Positions 19,700 through 27,594 of a stretch of 64,000 bases of DNA are shown here, piece by piece (position 1 is the stretch's first letter; each line of letters starts with the position of its first letter). The notes beneath the pieces are model-generated. The model did not search any database. It saw only the letters and a program-made list of their open reading frames with translations, and was not told where the DNA came from. The DNA lies in NCBI RefSeq assembly GCF_023147585.1, contig NZ_JAHXOZ010000003.1, positions 149,316-213,315 on the forward strand, read 5' to 3'. The position numbers and the translations under genes were made by a program. The DNA is from Micrococcus sp. EYE_212 (GTDB lineage Bacteria; Actinomycetota; Actinomycetes; Actinomycetales; Micrococcaceae).

Positions 19700-20478
19700 G
19701 GGTCGTCATCGCAGGGGCCGGCGCCGTGGGCGCCTCGGTCGCACGGGAGCTGTGCGCCCACGGGCACGCCGTGACCGTGGTGGACCTGCGCCCGGAGGTC
19801 GTCCGGCGCGCCGACGTCGGCCGTGCCCGCTCCCTCGTGGGGGACGCGACCGACCTCGTCATGCTCGGCGAGGCCGGGGCGCTCGAGGCGGACGTCCTCG
19901 TGGCCGCCACGGGCGACGACCGCGCCAACCTCGTGGTCTCCCTGCTCGGCCGCAGCGAGTTCGGGGTGCAGCGCACCGTCGCCCGCGTGAACAACCCCCG
20001 CAACGACTGGCTCTTCGACGAGTCCTGGGGCGTGGACGTGGCCGTGTCCACCCCGTCCATCATGACGGCGCTCGTGGAGGAGGCCGTGGAGACCGGCGAC
20101 CTCGTGCGCCTGCTGCGCCTCGAGGCGGGCGGCACGGCGCTCACCGAGTTCCGCGTCCCGGCGTCGCACTGGCTCGTCGGCCGTCGCGTCGGGACGGTGT
20201 CCTGGCCGGCGGAGGCCCCGCTCGTGGCCGTCGTGCGGGACCGGACGCCGCGCGCCGCCACCCCGGATGAGGTCCTCGAGGCCGGAGACGAGCTGTTCCT
20301 GCTCGTCTCCGCCGCGGCCGAGACGGCCCTGCGGCGTCTCCTGGTCGGGGAGGCCGCGGCGCCTCAGCGTGAGGACGCCGGGTCGACGGCGGCGGCGCCG
20401 GCCGGACCGGGCTCCTCCTCGGGCGAGCCCGGCGAGGGCGCGCTCACGGACCAGGCCAGCCAGAGCCCCAGCGCGTAG
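19696..20478 (+). CDS. TrkA-family potassium uptake regulator (RCK protein 2)
   Basis: A 260-residue second RCK protein: Rossmann domain with VVIAGAGAVGASVARELCAHGHAVTVVDL, then GDATDLVMLGEAGALEADVLVAATGDD, then an RCK_C domain (ASHWLVGRRVGTVSWPAEAPLVAVVRD). It overlaps the first RCK gene at 19696-19699 and probably works with it as a hetero-oligomer, as is common in actinobacteria. The last about 40 residues are Ala/Gly/Ser-rich. Their coding DNA overlaps the 3' end of the convergent DUF3159 gene by 115 bp, which suggests that this tail is a read-through extension. Confidence 0.87.
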   Translation: MRVVIAGAGAVGASVARELCAHGHAVTVVDLRPEVVRRADVGRARSLVGDATDLVMLGEAGALEADVLVAATGDDRANLVVSLLGRSEFGVQRTVARVNNPRNDWLFDESWGVDVAVSTPSIMTALVEEAVETGDLVRLLRLEAGGTALTEFRVPASHWLVGRRVGTVSWPAEAPLVAVVRDRTPRAATPDEVLEAGDELFLLVSAAAETALRRLLVGEAAAPQREDAGSTAAAPAGPGSSSGEPGEGALTDQASQSPSA

Positions 20479-21092
20479 AGCGGCAGACCCATCACGAGAC
20501 GGGCCACGCCCAGGGACGTCGCCGCGTCCGCGAGGTAGAGCGGCACCTGCACGCCCAGCCGCAGCGCGAAGACGGCCACCATCACCCACGTGGCCGCCGC
20601 GTAGGCGCGCCGGCGGCAGGGGTCCGCACGCCATGCGGTCCCCTCCCCGCGCACGAGGCCGAGGATCAGGCCCACCACGGGCCAGCCCGCGAGGATCGAG
20701 ACGAGGAACGCGAGGCCGTAGCCGGCGTTCGTGATGAAGCCCCAGAGGTAGTAGTCCCGGGCCTGCCCCGTGGTCAGGGCCACCGCCACCGAGAGCACGA
20801 CGACGACGAGCCCGGCCAGGACCTGCGCGGGCGACTGGCGCTGCGCGAGCCGGACCACGCCCATGAGGACGGCCACGCCCGCGGCGGCCACGCCCGAGGG
20901 CCACACCTGCTGGGTGAGCACGTACCCGACCATGAAGACGACCGTGGACAGGGACGCCTCCACGATCCCCCGCCAGCCGCCGACGCTGGCCAGGGGGTCC
21001 AGGCGGCCGTGCTCGTCGAGCCTCGCGCCGCGGCCGAGGGCGGCGGCGGGGTCCGGCGCGCCGGGGTCGCGGCGGGTCGCGGGCCGGTTCAT
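20364..21092 (-). CDS. DUF3159 family membrane protein
   Basis: A 242-residue integral membrane protein with about six helices between residues 40 and 215, including VVFMVGYVLTQQVWPSG and YYLWGFITNAGYGLAFLVSILAGWPVVG. This pattern is typical of DUF3159, an actinobacterial family of unknown function that neighbours dut and the OB-fold gene. The start ATG 21092 has an excellent AGGAGG 5-6 nt upstream. The alternative ATG 21110 overlaps the OB-fold stop (ATGA) but lacks such a site. The 3' end overlaps the convergent RCK gene by 115 bp. Confidence 0.85.
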   Translation of the reverse strand: MNRPATRRDPGAPDPAAALGRGARLDEHGRLDPLASVGGWRGIVEASLSTVVFMVGYVLTQQVWPSGVAAAGVAVLMGVVRLAQRQSPAQVLAGLVVVVLSVAVALTTGQARDYYLWGFITNAGYGLAFLVSILAGWPVVGLILGLVRGEGTAWRADPCRRRAYAAATWVMVAVFALRLGVQVPLYLADAATSLGVARLVMGLPLYALGLWLAWSVSAPSPGSPEEEPGPAGAAAVDPASSR

Positions 21093-21106
21093 GGGTGCCT
21101 CCTGCG

Positions 21107-21430
21107 TCATCGGACGGCCGTCGGGCCGTCCACGAGGTCGAACTCGGGATTGTGCAGCGTGGGGACGCCGTCGATCTCCACGACGCGGCCGCGGATGCGC
21201 AGCCACTCCCCCGGCATCACGCCGGGCACGCGACGCCGCCCGTGCCACACCAGCCGGATGACGGCGAGCGGCTCGGCCCGTCCGGGCTCCGGGAGCCGCG
21301 TGGCGAGCTCCGCGCGGAACACGGTGGCGTCGTCGGCGCCCGGGATGGTCACGGCGACCACCACGCCGAGGCGGTCCACCATCCCGGCGGGAGGCGGCAG
21401 GACCGCCACCGGCGCGGTCGCGGGGCTCAC
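21107..21430 (-). CDS. OB-fold nucleic acid binding domain protein
   Basis: A 107-residue protein. The strand pattern LGVVVAVTIPG...RAELATRL...LAVIRLVWHGRR...PGVMPGEWLRIRGRVVEIDGVPTLHNPEFDLV is that of a single OB-fold (tRNA_anti type), with the GEWLRIRGRV strand most diagnostic. It is a standalone domain that probably binds single-stranded nucleic acid; the target is unknown. GTG 21430 overlaps the stop of the DUF3710 gene, and its own stop overlaps a candidate start of DUF3159, so it is the middle of a coupled chain. In actinobacteria this gene is consistently found between DUF3710 and DUF3159. Confidence 0.8.
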   Translation of the reverse strand: MSPATAPVAVLPPPAGMVDRLGVVVAVTIPGADDATVFRAELATRLPEPGRAEPLAVIRLVWHGRRRVPGVMPGEWLRIRGRVVEIDGVPTLHNPEFDLVDGPTAVR

Positions 21431-22203
21431 CGGGTCTCCGTGATCTCCGGGCCGCGCTCCGGCAGGGGCGCGCCCCCGGCCGGCTGCTCGCCGGACGACG
21501 CCGTCGGTGTGGTCTCGGCGCCCTCGGCCGGACGGTGGCGGCGCTGCACGGGCTGGGCGTTGGCCGGGGCGTGCAGGGGCAGCAGCTCCCGGGGAGGCAG
21601 GGGCCCCTCGCCGCGGACCACGACGAGGTCGGAGAAGACCTGCTCGAGCGGTCCGGCGGCGTCGGGCCGGAAGGCGGCCTCGCCGTGGAACACGCCGCGC
21701 ACGAACCAGCGGGGGCCGTCCACGCCCACGAAGCGGGCCACGTTCCAGCCCGGCGAGCCGTCCGGCATCTCGGCGGGGATGCGGGTGAGCAGCTCGGGGC
21801 CGAAGGCGCCGGCCTGCTCCTGCACGTGGGCGCCCGGGGAGGAGCCCAGGGCGTCCATGAGCTCCGCGCGCAGGTCGTCCCACAGTCCGGCGGCGCGCGG
21901 CGCGGAGAAGGCCTGGATCTGCAGCGCGGAGCCGCCCACGGTCACGGTGACGGCCACGATGCGCCGCGTGGCGTCCTCGAGGTCGAGCCGCAGCTTCATG
22001 CCCTGGACGGCGCGCACGCGCAGCGCGCCCAGGTCGATGTACCCGGTGGCGGACGGGCGGGCCGTCACGTCGTGGGGGCCGCGCTCGGCCTCCCGGGCGG
22101 CGTCGCCGGCGGCCGCGGCCACGGCGAGGTCGCGCTCCTCGAGCAGATGCTCGGGCAGGGTCACCTGCTCGTGGCGCGCGGTGCGGTTGCGTCCGAAGAT
22201 CAC
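21427..22203 (-). CDS. DUF3710 family protein
   Basis: A 258-residue soluble actinobacterial protein recognised as DUF3710 by [23 protein letters not shown] and by [27 protein letters not shown]. It has a charged N-terminus (MIFGRNR) and an unstructured Pro/Gly-rich C-terminus from about residue 205. There are no membrane segments or known catalytic motif, and the function is unknown. Its ATG overlaps the dut stop (22200-22203) and its stop overlaps the GTG of the OB-fold gene, so it is translated in a dut-led operon. Confidence 0.85.
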   Translation of the reverse strand: MIFGRNRTARHEQVTLPEHLLEERDLAVAAAAGDAAREAERGPHDVTARPSATGYIDLGALRVRAVQGMKLRLDLEDATRRIVAVTVTVGGSALQIQAFSAPRAAGLWDDLRAELMDALGSSPGAHVQEQAGAFGPELLTRIPAEMPDGSPGWNVARFVGVDGPRWFVRGVFHGEAAFRPDAAGPLEQVFSDLVVVRGEGPLPPRELLPLHAPANAQPVQRRHRPAEGAETTPTASSGEQPAGGAPLPERGPEITETR

Positions 22204-22706
22204 GAGGTCCTCCCGGGAGTGTCGACGTCGGCGGCCGGCGCGGTGGTGCCCGCGCCGAATCCGCCCGTGGATCCGAAGCCGGCCGTGCCGCGCACGGAGT
22301 CCGGCAGGGCGTCCACCGGCTCGAAGCGTGCCTGGACCACCGCCTGGACCACGAGCTGGGCCACCCGGTCCCCGCGGTGCAGGGTGAGGGGCTCCGCCGG
22401 ATCGTGGTTGATGAGCGGCACCATGATCTCGCCGCGGTACCCGGCGTCGATGGTGCCGGGGGCGTTCACGACGCCCAGGCCGTGGCGGACCGCCAGGCCG
22501 GAGCGGGGGTGCACGAAGCCGGCGTACCCCTGGGGCAGCGCGATCGCCACGCCGGTGGGGACGAGGGCCCGCTCTCCCGGGGCGAGCGTCACGTCCACCG
22601 TGGTGCGCAGGTCCGCGCCCGCGTCGCCGTCCTGGGCGTACGCGGGGGGCGGGAGGTCAGGATCGAGGACGCGCAGGGGCACGGGAAGCTCGGCGGGGTC
22701 ACTCAC
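22200..22706 (-). CDS. dut: dUTP diphosphatase
   Basis: A 168-residue homotrimeric dUTPase that hydrolyses dUTP to dUMP and PPi, keeping uracil out of DNA and supplying dTMP synthesis. All five motifs are present in order: DAGADLRT (motif 1), HPRSGLA (2), [14 protein letters not shown] (3, with the catalytic Asp), [10 protein letters not shown] (4) and [13 protein letters not shown] (5, the P-loop-like C-terminal arm). GTG 22706 is the start, 8 nt after a TAGAGT box. It is first in the chain dut, DUF3710, OB-fold, DUF3159. Confidence 0.96.
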   Translation of the reverse strand: MSDPAELPVPLRVLDPDLPPPAYAQDGDAGADLRTTVDVTLAPGERALVPTGVAIALPQGYAGFVHPRSGLAVRHGLGVVNAPGTIDAGYRGEIMVPLINHDPAEPLTLHRGDRVAQLVVQAVVQARFEPVDALPDSVRGTAGFGSTGGFGAGTTAPAADVDTPGRTS

Positions 22707-22714
22707 GTGGCAGG

Positions 22715-22720
22715 ACTCTA
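22715..22720 (-). promoter_or_regulatory. -10 box TAGAGT of the dut operon, leaderless type
   Basis: TAGAGT on the minus strand, 8 nt before GTG 22706. Confidence 0.45.
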
Positions 22721-22771
22721 CCCGAGCCGCGTCGGGGCCCCCGGGCGGCCGGATGTGGGAAGCTGGAGGAC

Positions 22772-23299
22772 ATGCAGGAGCCCCACGACGACGACGCCCG
22801 CCCCCTCTCCGCCGAGCCCGCCCCCGCGGTCGCCGGCGACCCTGACCCGGTGGTCTACGAGGAGCGGCTCTCCCCGTCGCCGGGCGTGTGGATCGTGGCC
22901 CTCATGCTCGCGGGTCTGGCCATCCTGGTGTTCGCGCCGATCGACATCGTCGTGGGGCTGATCGCCGCGGCCGTCTTCTTCGGGATCGAGGCACTCCTGC
23001 TGATCACCGGAACCCCCCGGATCACGGTGCGCGAGCGGACGCTGCAGGTGGGCCGCGCGAGCATCGAGCGGCGTCACATCGGTGCGGTGACGGGACATCG
23101 CGGCGAGTCGGCGCGGCAGCAGCGCGGGCCGCACCTGCACGGACTGGCCTACGTGACGGTGCGCGGGTGGATCTCCCCCGTCGTGCGCGTCCAGATCACG
23201 GACGAGCGGGACCGGACGCCGTACTGGCTCACGAGCACCCGCCGGCCGGAGGAGCTCGTGGCGGTCCTCGGCGGCCACATGGCCGCCGAGGACGGGTGA
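22772..23299 (+). CDS. DUF3093 family membrane protein
   Basis: A 175-residue protein with a soluble N-terminus, two adjacent membrane helices (about residues 38-82, [20 protein letters not shown] and [14 protein letters not shown]), and a beta-rich PH-like cytoplasmic part ([23 protein letters not shown]...[17 protein letters not shown]). This matches actinobacterial DUF3093. The function is unknown. GGAGG lies 3-8 nt before ATG 22772. It is divergent from dut and ends 4 nt from the convergent DUF4193 gene. Confidence 0.85.
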   Translation: MQEPHDDDARPLSAEPAPAVAGDPDPVVYEERLSPSPGVWIVALMLAGLAILVFAPIDIVVGLIAAAVFFGIEALLLITGTPRITVRERTLQVGRASIERRHIGAVTGHRGESARQQRGPHLHGLAYVTVRGWISPVVRVQITDERDRTPYWLTSTRRPEELVAVLGGHMAAEDG

Positions 23300-23303
23300 G
23301 GGC

Positions 23304-23603
23304 TCAGCCCTCGCAGTCGGTGCAGTAGAGCTCGCCGTTCTTCTCGCGCGCGGCCTGCGAGCGGTGGCGCACCAGGAAGCACGAGGCACACGTGAACTCG
23401 TCGGACTGCGCGGGCAGGACCCGCACCATGAGCTCCTCGCCGGAGAGGTCCGCCCCCGGCAGCTCGAATCCCTCCGCCGCCTCGGTCTCGTCCTCGTCCA
23501 CGACGGCCGACTGCGTGTCGGTGCGACGCGCCTTCAGCTCCTCGATGGAATTCTGGCCGAGCTCTTCCTCGTTCTTGCGAGGGGCATCGTAGTCCGTGGC
23601 CAT
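23304..23603 (-). CDS. DUF4193 zinc-ribbon-like protein
   Basis: A 99-residue acidic protein. The first 60 residues are Asp/Glu-rich and probably disordered. The C-terminus carries FTCASC and YCTDCEG, two CxxC pairs 24 residues apart that would bind one zinc. This is the DUF4193 family, conserved and usually highly expressed in actinobacteria. A nucleic-acid or RNA-polymerase role is often supposed for such ribbons but is unproven here. ATG 23603 starts MATDYDAPR, the usual family N-terminus. It is divergent from sepH. Confidence 0.88.
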   Translation of the reverse strand: MATDYDAPRKNEEELGQNSIEELKARRTDTQSAVVDEDETEAAEGFELPGADLSGEELMVRVLPAQSDEFTCASCFLVRHRSQAAREKNGELYCTDCEG

Positions 23604-23796
23604 GGTGTGGTTCTCACGCTCCGCTGGTGGGGGTACGGCATCGGGACCGATGCCGGTGCGGGCAGCGGATCGGGACCCCCGAGGGGAGCGCCCGCCGTCA
23701 TCCTGCGCCGTTGCGCGTAGATTGTGCACCACGGGCCGCCGGGAACCAAATGGCCGCGGGCCGCGCTCGCACCGCGGCTCCCCGCGGCCGGACCGC

Positions 23797-23802
23797 TAGG
23801 AT
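23797..23802 (+). promoter_or_regulatory. candidate -10 box TAGGAT of sepH
   Basis: TAGGAT, about 86 nt before ATG 23889, in the 285-nt gap shared with the divergent DUF4193 gene. Confidence 0.35.
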
Positions 23803-23888
23803 CAGCAGAGGCCCGACGCCGGCCGCGCCGTCCGCGCCCGCGGATACGCCGCGGACCGGTCGAGAACGATGTGGGAGGGACCACCGCC

Positions 23889-25622
23889 ATGGCAGAGCTG
23901 CGACTGACCGGACCCACCGAGGACGGCCGGGCACTGCGCCTGGCCGACGCGGACGGGCAGGAGCACTCCCTGCCCCTCTCCGTCTACCTGCGCCGCCTCG
24001 TGCTCGAGGGCACGGAGCAGGAGGACGCCGAGCCTCAGGAGCAGCCCGCGCAGGACGCCCCGCGGGGGGACGAGCAGGACACCGACGAGCAGAGCCCCGA
24101 CGACGCGTCCGGCGATGAGGTCACCGGCGGCGTCGATCCCGAGGAGGAACAGCCGCCCCGCCGCACCGGCCCCAGCCCCCTGGCGCCGCGCATCACGCCT
24201 CCCCTCCAGCCGGAGGCGGCCTCCCACGCGCCCCTGCCGCCGGCCGCCGGCGCCCCGTCTGCGGCCCCGCTCACCGCCACGTCCGCCCTCACGGGCTCCC
24301 CTGAGCCCGCCGCGTCCCCCGTGGAAGCGCGTCCGACGCCGGGCGAGCCCGCCGCGCCGCGCCCCTCCATGACCCGCTCTTCCGCGTACCGCCCCGCCGC
24401 GCAGGGCGAGCGCCGCACCGCGTCCGGCACGCCCACCGCTCCCCTGGCCGACCAGGAGGACGTGCGCGCCGCGGCCACCCAGGAGGCCCCGCCGCTCTCG
24501 CCGCGGGAGATCCAGCAGCGCATCCGTGCGGGCGCCTCGGTGGAGCAGGTGGCCCGCGAGAGCGGCAACCCCTTCGCCCGCATCCGCAGCTACGGCTTCC
24601 CCGTCCTCGCGGAGCGCGGCTACGTGGCGCAGCAGGCGCGCGGCACGGAGATCTGGGTCGGCGGCCCCGATCTGTACACCGATGCGATCGAGGACGGCGG
24701 GCCCAGCACCCTGGGCGAGCTCGCCGAGCATCGGCTGCGCGAGCTGGGCGCCCCCGCGGGCGGACTCGAGTGGGACGCATGGCGCGAGCCCTCCGGCGAG
24801 TGGACCGTGACCGCGCAGTTCGCGGCGACCGGCCTGCGCACCCGGCCCACCACGGAGGAGCCGCCCGCGCGGTGGACGTTCCGCCCGGTGGGGCGGCACC
24901 TGGACCCGCAGAACGCGTGGGCCCGGATGCTCTCCGATGCTGAGGCGTGGGACGTGTTCCCCGAGCCGCTGGCTCCGCGGACCCCGTCCTCCGAGACCGA
25001 CGCCGAGGCCGCCGATGCGGGCGCCCCCGCGGCGGCGGGCCGCCGTCCTGACGCTGCGGTGGACGACGCGGAGGCGGCGGTGACCCCGCTGGGCGCCCAC
25101 ACCCCCGCGGCCGACCCCGACGCCGACCTCCTGGAGATCCTCCGGGCCCGCCGCGGACAGCGCGTGGGCGCGGACTCCGCCTCGGACGACGCCCTGGCCC
25201 ACCTGATCGCCCGCGACGCGGCCCAGCGCCGGGCCGCGGCCCCGACGCCCCTGCGCCCGTCCCTCCCGGATCCCGCGGCGGAGGCGGCGGACGCCCGCCG
25301 CGCACCGGGGGCACACGACGCCGCGTCGTCCGAGGTGACCGAGGCCGAGGTGGACCGCGAGGTCAGCCGCGCCCAGGACGAGGTCGCCCAGGTCCGCGCC
25401 GCCACGGCCGACGTCGCCGACGACCGGGATGACGCGGAGGTCGCCGAGCCTGAGACCGCCGAGATCGAGGCCGAGGCGAGCGCCGGAACGCCGGAGTCGA
25501 CCCCTGCCCCGGGCCGCCCCGCGATGCCCACCCCCACGCCGCGGCCCCGCTCCCGCTCGGCCTCGCGCCGCGCGTCGGTGCCCAGCTGGGACGACATCGT
25601 CTTCGGCCGCAAGGGCGACTGA
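23889..25622 (+). CDS. sepH: septation protein SepH (DUF3071)
   Basis: A 577-residue cell-division protein. SepH of Streptomyces and mycobacteria binds FtsZ and promotes its assembly through a helix-turn-helix-containing conserved domain. Here the N-terminal DUF3071 strand MAELRLTGPTEDGRALRLAD is followed by a long acidic/Pro-rich linker. The HTH region LSPREIQQRIRAGASVEQVARESG lies at about residues 205-230. The conserved YGFPVLAERGYVA and WTFRPVGRHLDPQNAWARML follow. The C-terminal 200 residues are low complexity, ending in a basic SRSASRRASVPSWDDIVFG. The start has GGGAGGGACC upstream. The HTH is thought to contact FtsZ rather than DNA. Confidence 0.92.
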   Translation: MAELRLTGPTEDGRALRLADADGQEHSLPLSVYLRRLVLEGTEQEDAEPQEQPAQDAPRGDEQDTDEQSPDDASGDEVTGGVDPEEEQPPRRTGPSPLAPRITPPLQPEAASHAPLPPAAGAPSAAPLTATSALTGSPEPAASPVEARPTPGEPAAPRPSMTRSSAYRPAAQGERRTASGTPTAPLADQEDVRAAATQEAPPLSPREIQQRIRAGASVEQVARESGNPFARIRSYGFPVLAERGYVAQQARGTEIWVGGPDLYTDAIEDGGPSTLGELAEHRLRELGAPAGGLEWDAWREPSGEWTVTAQFAATGLRTRPTTEEPPARWTFRPVGRHLDPQNAWARMLSDAEAWDVFPEPLAPRTPSSETDAEAADAGAPAAAGRRPDAAVDDAEAAVTPLGAHTPAADPDADLLEILRARRGQRVGADSASDDALAHLIARDAAQRRAAAPTPLRPSLPDPAAEAADARRAPGAHDAASSEVTEAEVDREVSRAQDEVAQVRAATADVADDRDDAEVAEPETAEIEAEASAGTPESTPAPGRPAMPTPTPRPRSRSASRRASVPSWDDIVFGRKGD

Positions 25623-25626
25623 GCCG

Positions 25627-25641
25627 CGCCTCGCCGAGGCG
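25627..25641. terminator. short hairpin between sepH and the convergent phosphodiesterase gene
   Basis: CGCCTC (25627-25632) pairs with GAGGCG (25636-25641) around a 3-nt loop. It is the only structure in the 26-nt gap and looks weak. Confidence 0.4.
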
Positions 25642-25648
25642 GGTCCGC

Positions 25649-26866
25649 TCAGCGCACCCAGGTGAGCAGCGGGACCTCGCGCTCGGCGCGTGTGGGCGCC
25701 CCGTGCTGCCCGACCATCGCGAAGGCGGTCGGCTCCACGCGGCGACCGTCGTAGAGCGCGAGGTCGCCGTGGACGGCGATCAGCAGGTCCCCGATGCGGC
25801 CGCGGACGCGCTCCTCCACGCGCTCCCCGAACCATCCGGCCGCCACCGCCTCCTCCCGGGTGAGCACCCAGGCGTGCGCCCCGTACCGCTCGAGCCACGC
25901 GGCACGGGTGCTTTCGCGCACCGCCTCGTCCGCGTCGGGGCGGAAGTGCAGCTGCACGAGACGCGGCTCCCCCGCGGTGTGCGCCACCCCGGCCAGCAGC
26001 GCGGGATCGAGCAGCGCGCCCCCGTCGTCGAGCGCGGCGTAGTCCACGCGCCGGGAGGCGGGCACGTCCACCATGCCGTGGTCGCCCGTGGCGAGGACCA
26101 CGGTGCCCGCGGGGACGCGCGCGAGGAGGCGGCGCAGGGCGGAGTCGACCTCCTCGAGGGCGTGCAGCCACTGCGGCGATCCCACGCCGTGGCGGTGGCC
26201 GGCCTTGTCCAGCTCGTTCGCGTAGACGTACACGAGGGTGGGCTCGCGGGCGTCCTTCAGGACGCGCTCGGCGTGCTGGGCGCGCGCGAGCAGTCCCCTC
26301 CCCGCCACGAAGCGGCCGCCGCGCAGGCCCGCGCGGGTCAGCGCCGAGTGCTCGAAGGCCGGCAGGGAGACCGTGACCGTGTCCACGCCGGCCGCGGCCG
26401 CGCGCTCGAGCACGGTGGCGTGCGGCTGCCAGGCCAGCGGGTCCGTGGCCTCGTCCCAGCCGCCGAGCTGGTTGACCACCACGCCGCGCTCCGGGTCCAG
26501 GACGTCGTAGCCGGCGATCCCGTGCTCCCCGACCTCCAGGCCCGTGCCGAGGCTCGTGAGCGAGGCGGCGGTGGTGGTGGGCACGGCCGCCTGGAGCACG
26601 CGGCCGCCGTCCGCCATCGCCGCGCGGAGCGTGGGCGCGTGTCCGCCGAAGCGCCGGAGATGGGCACGTCCCAGCCCGTCCACGAGGGCCACGACGACGC
26701 GCCGCGTGGACGGCAGGCCGAGCGCGTTGGTCATCCCCTCCACCCCGAGGGCGGCCGCCGCGGAGACCAGCACGGAGCGCAGGGCACGCTCGGGCGGGAC
26801 GACGCCGGCGGGGACGGCCGGGCCGCCCGGCGCCTGCGGAGAGGTGGGGGCCGACTCCCCCGTCAA
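25649..26866 (-). CDS. alkaline phosphatase superfamily protein (type I phosphodiesterase / nucleotide pyrophosphatase-like)
   Basis: About 405 residues. The core RRVVVALVDGLGRAHLRR supplies the first metal-binding Asp. VPTTTAASLTSLGTG carries the Thr/Ser nucleophile region, VYVYANELDKAGHRHG the middle metal ligands (D and H), and VVLATGDHGMVDVP the last Asp-His pair. These are the family signatures of Mg/Zn-dependent phosphodiesterases. No signal peptide is seen, so it is likely cytosolic; the substrate is unknown. The start is probably TTG 26866, which overlaps the stop of the DUF5998 gene (TTGA). No ATG or GTG start keeps the full fold, so the start is uncertain. Confidence 0.8.
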   Translation of the reverse strand: MTGESAPTSPQAPGGPAVPAGVVPPERALRSVLVSAAAALGVEGMTNALGLPSTRRVVVALVDGLGRAHLRRFGGHAPTLRAAMADGGRVLQAAVPTTTAASLTSLGTGLEVGEHGIAGYDVLDPERGVVVNQLGGWDEATDPLAWQPHATVLERAAAAGVDTVTVSLPAFEHSALTRAGLRGGRFVAGRGLLARAQHAERVLKDAREPTLVYVYANELDKAGHRHGVGSPQWLHALEEVDSALRRLLARVPAGTVVLATGDHGMVDVPASRRVDYAALDDGGALLDPALLAGVAHTAGEPRLVQLHFRPDADEAVRESTRAAWLERYGAHAWVLTREEAVAAGWFGERVEERVRGRIGDLLIAVHGDLALYDGRRVEPTAFAMVGQHGAPTRAEREVPLLTWVR

Positions 26867-27594
26867 GCGGCCGCCCGGAGGTGGGCGCGGCGCAGGGCGC
26901 GGGCGAAGACGACGGCGCCGTCCACGGCGGCCTGGCCCTCGGCGTCGGCCGCCACGCGGATCACGAGGTCCTCCCGTGCGGCGGTCCCGGTGTAGCCGTG
27001 GTCCTCCTCGCACTGCGGATCGGCGCAGCCGGCCGGCTGCAGGTCCAGGCGCTGGCCTCCGGCCCACTGCACGCCCAGCGTCACCTCGGCCACCGGGTCC
27101 GAGGGGTGGAAGCGGGCCGGATCGGCGTGACCCGTGGTGAGCAGGACGGAGGCGATCGCCGTCAGCGGGACCAGCTCGGTGGACACCTGGGCCAGCACGG
27201 CCTGGCCCTCCGGGTCGGCGGCATGGTCGTCGAGGTGGACGGCGAGCAGCACGTCCGCGGCGAGGACCAGCACGGTGATGTGCCGGTGGATCTCGTCGTA
27301 GTCGAAGTGCGTGTCCACGTGCACCAGGTGCGCCAGCACGGCGCGCCCCTCGAGCTCCTGGGCGATCGCGTGGGCCACGAGCTCCGGGTAGAAGCCGGCG
27401 CGCACGAGGGAGCCGCCCAGGGTGGCGGCCGCGTCCACGGTGCGGTGCCCGGTGCGGGCGTCAGGGCCCTCGGGACGGCCCCCGTGGCGGGGGTCCTGGT
27501 GGCCGGAGTCGTGATTCCTGCGCAGCGGGGTCATGGGGTCCATGCTACGGCGAGGCCCGCGGGAGCCGCCGTCCGCAGGGCCGCGCTCAGTCAC
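26863..27594 (-). CDS. DUF5998 family protein
   Basis: About 243 residues. The family core begins near residue 53 (LVRAGFYPELVAHAI) and includes HLVHVDTHFDYDEIHRHITVLVLAADVLLAVHLDD, VSTELVPLTAI, and the cysteine-containing CADPQCEEDHGYTGT near the C-terminus. The paired cysteines and His suggest a metal or structural role, but the function is unknown. GTG 27594 overlaps the stop of the upstream acetyltransferase-fusion gene by 8 nt. ATG 27543 and ATG 27534 are alternatives, since the first 50 residues are not conserved in type. It sits between the fusion protein and the phosphodiesterase in a coupled operon. Confidence 0.8.
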   Translation of the reverse strand: MTERGPADGGSRGPRRSMDPMTPLRRNHDSGHQDPRHGGRPEGPDARTGHRTVDAAATLGGSLVRAGFYPELVAHAIAQELEGRAVLAHLVHVDTHFDYDEIHRHITVLVLAADVLLAVHLDDHAADPEGQAVLAQVSTELVPLTAIASVLLTTGHADPARFHPSDPVAEVTLGVQWAGGQRLDLQPAGCADPQCEEDHGYTGTAAREDLVIRVAADAEGQAAVDGAVVFARALRRAHLRAAA

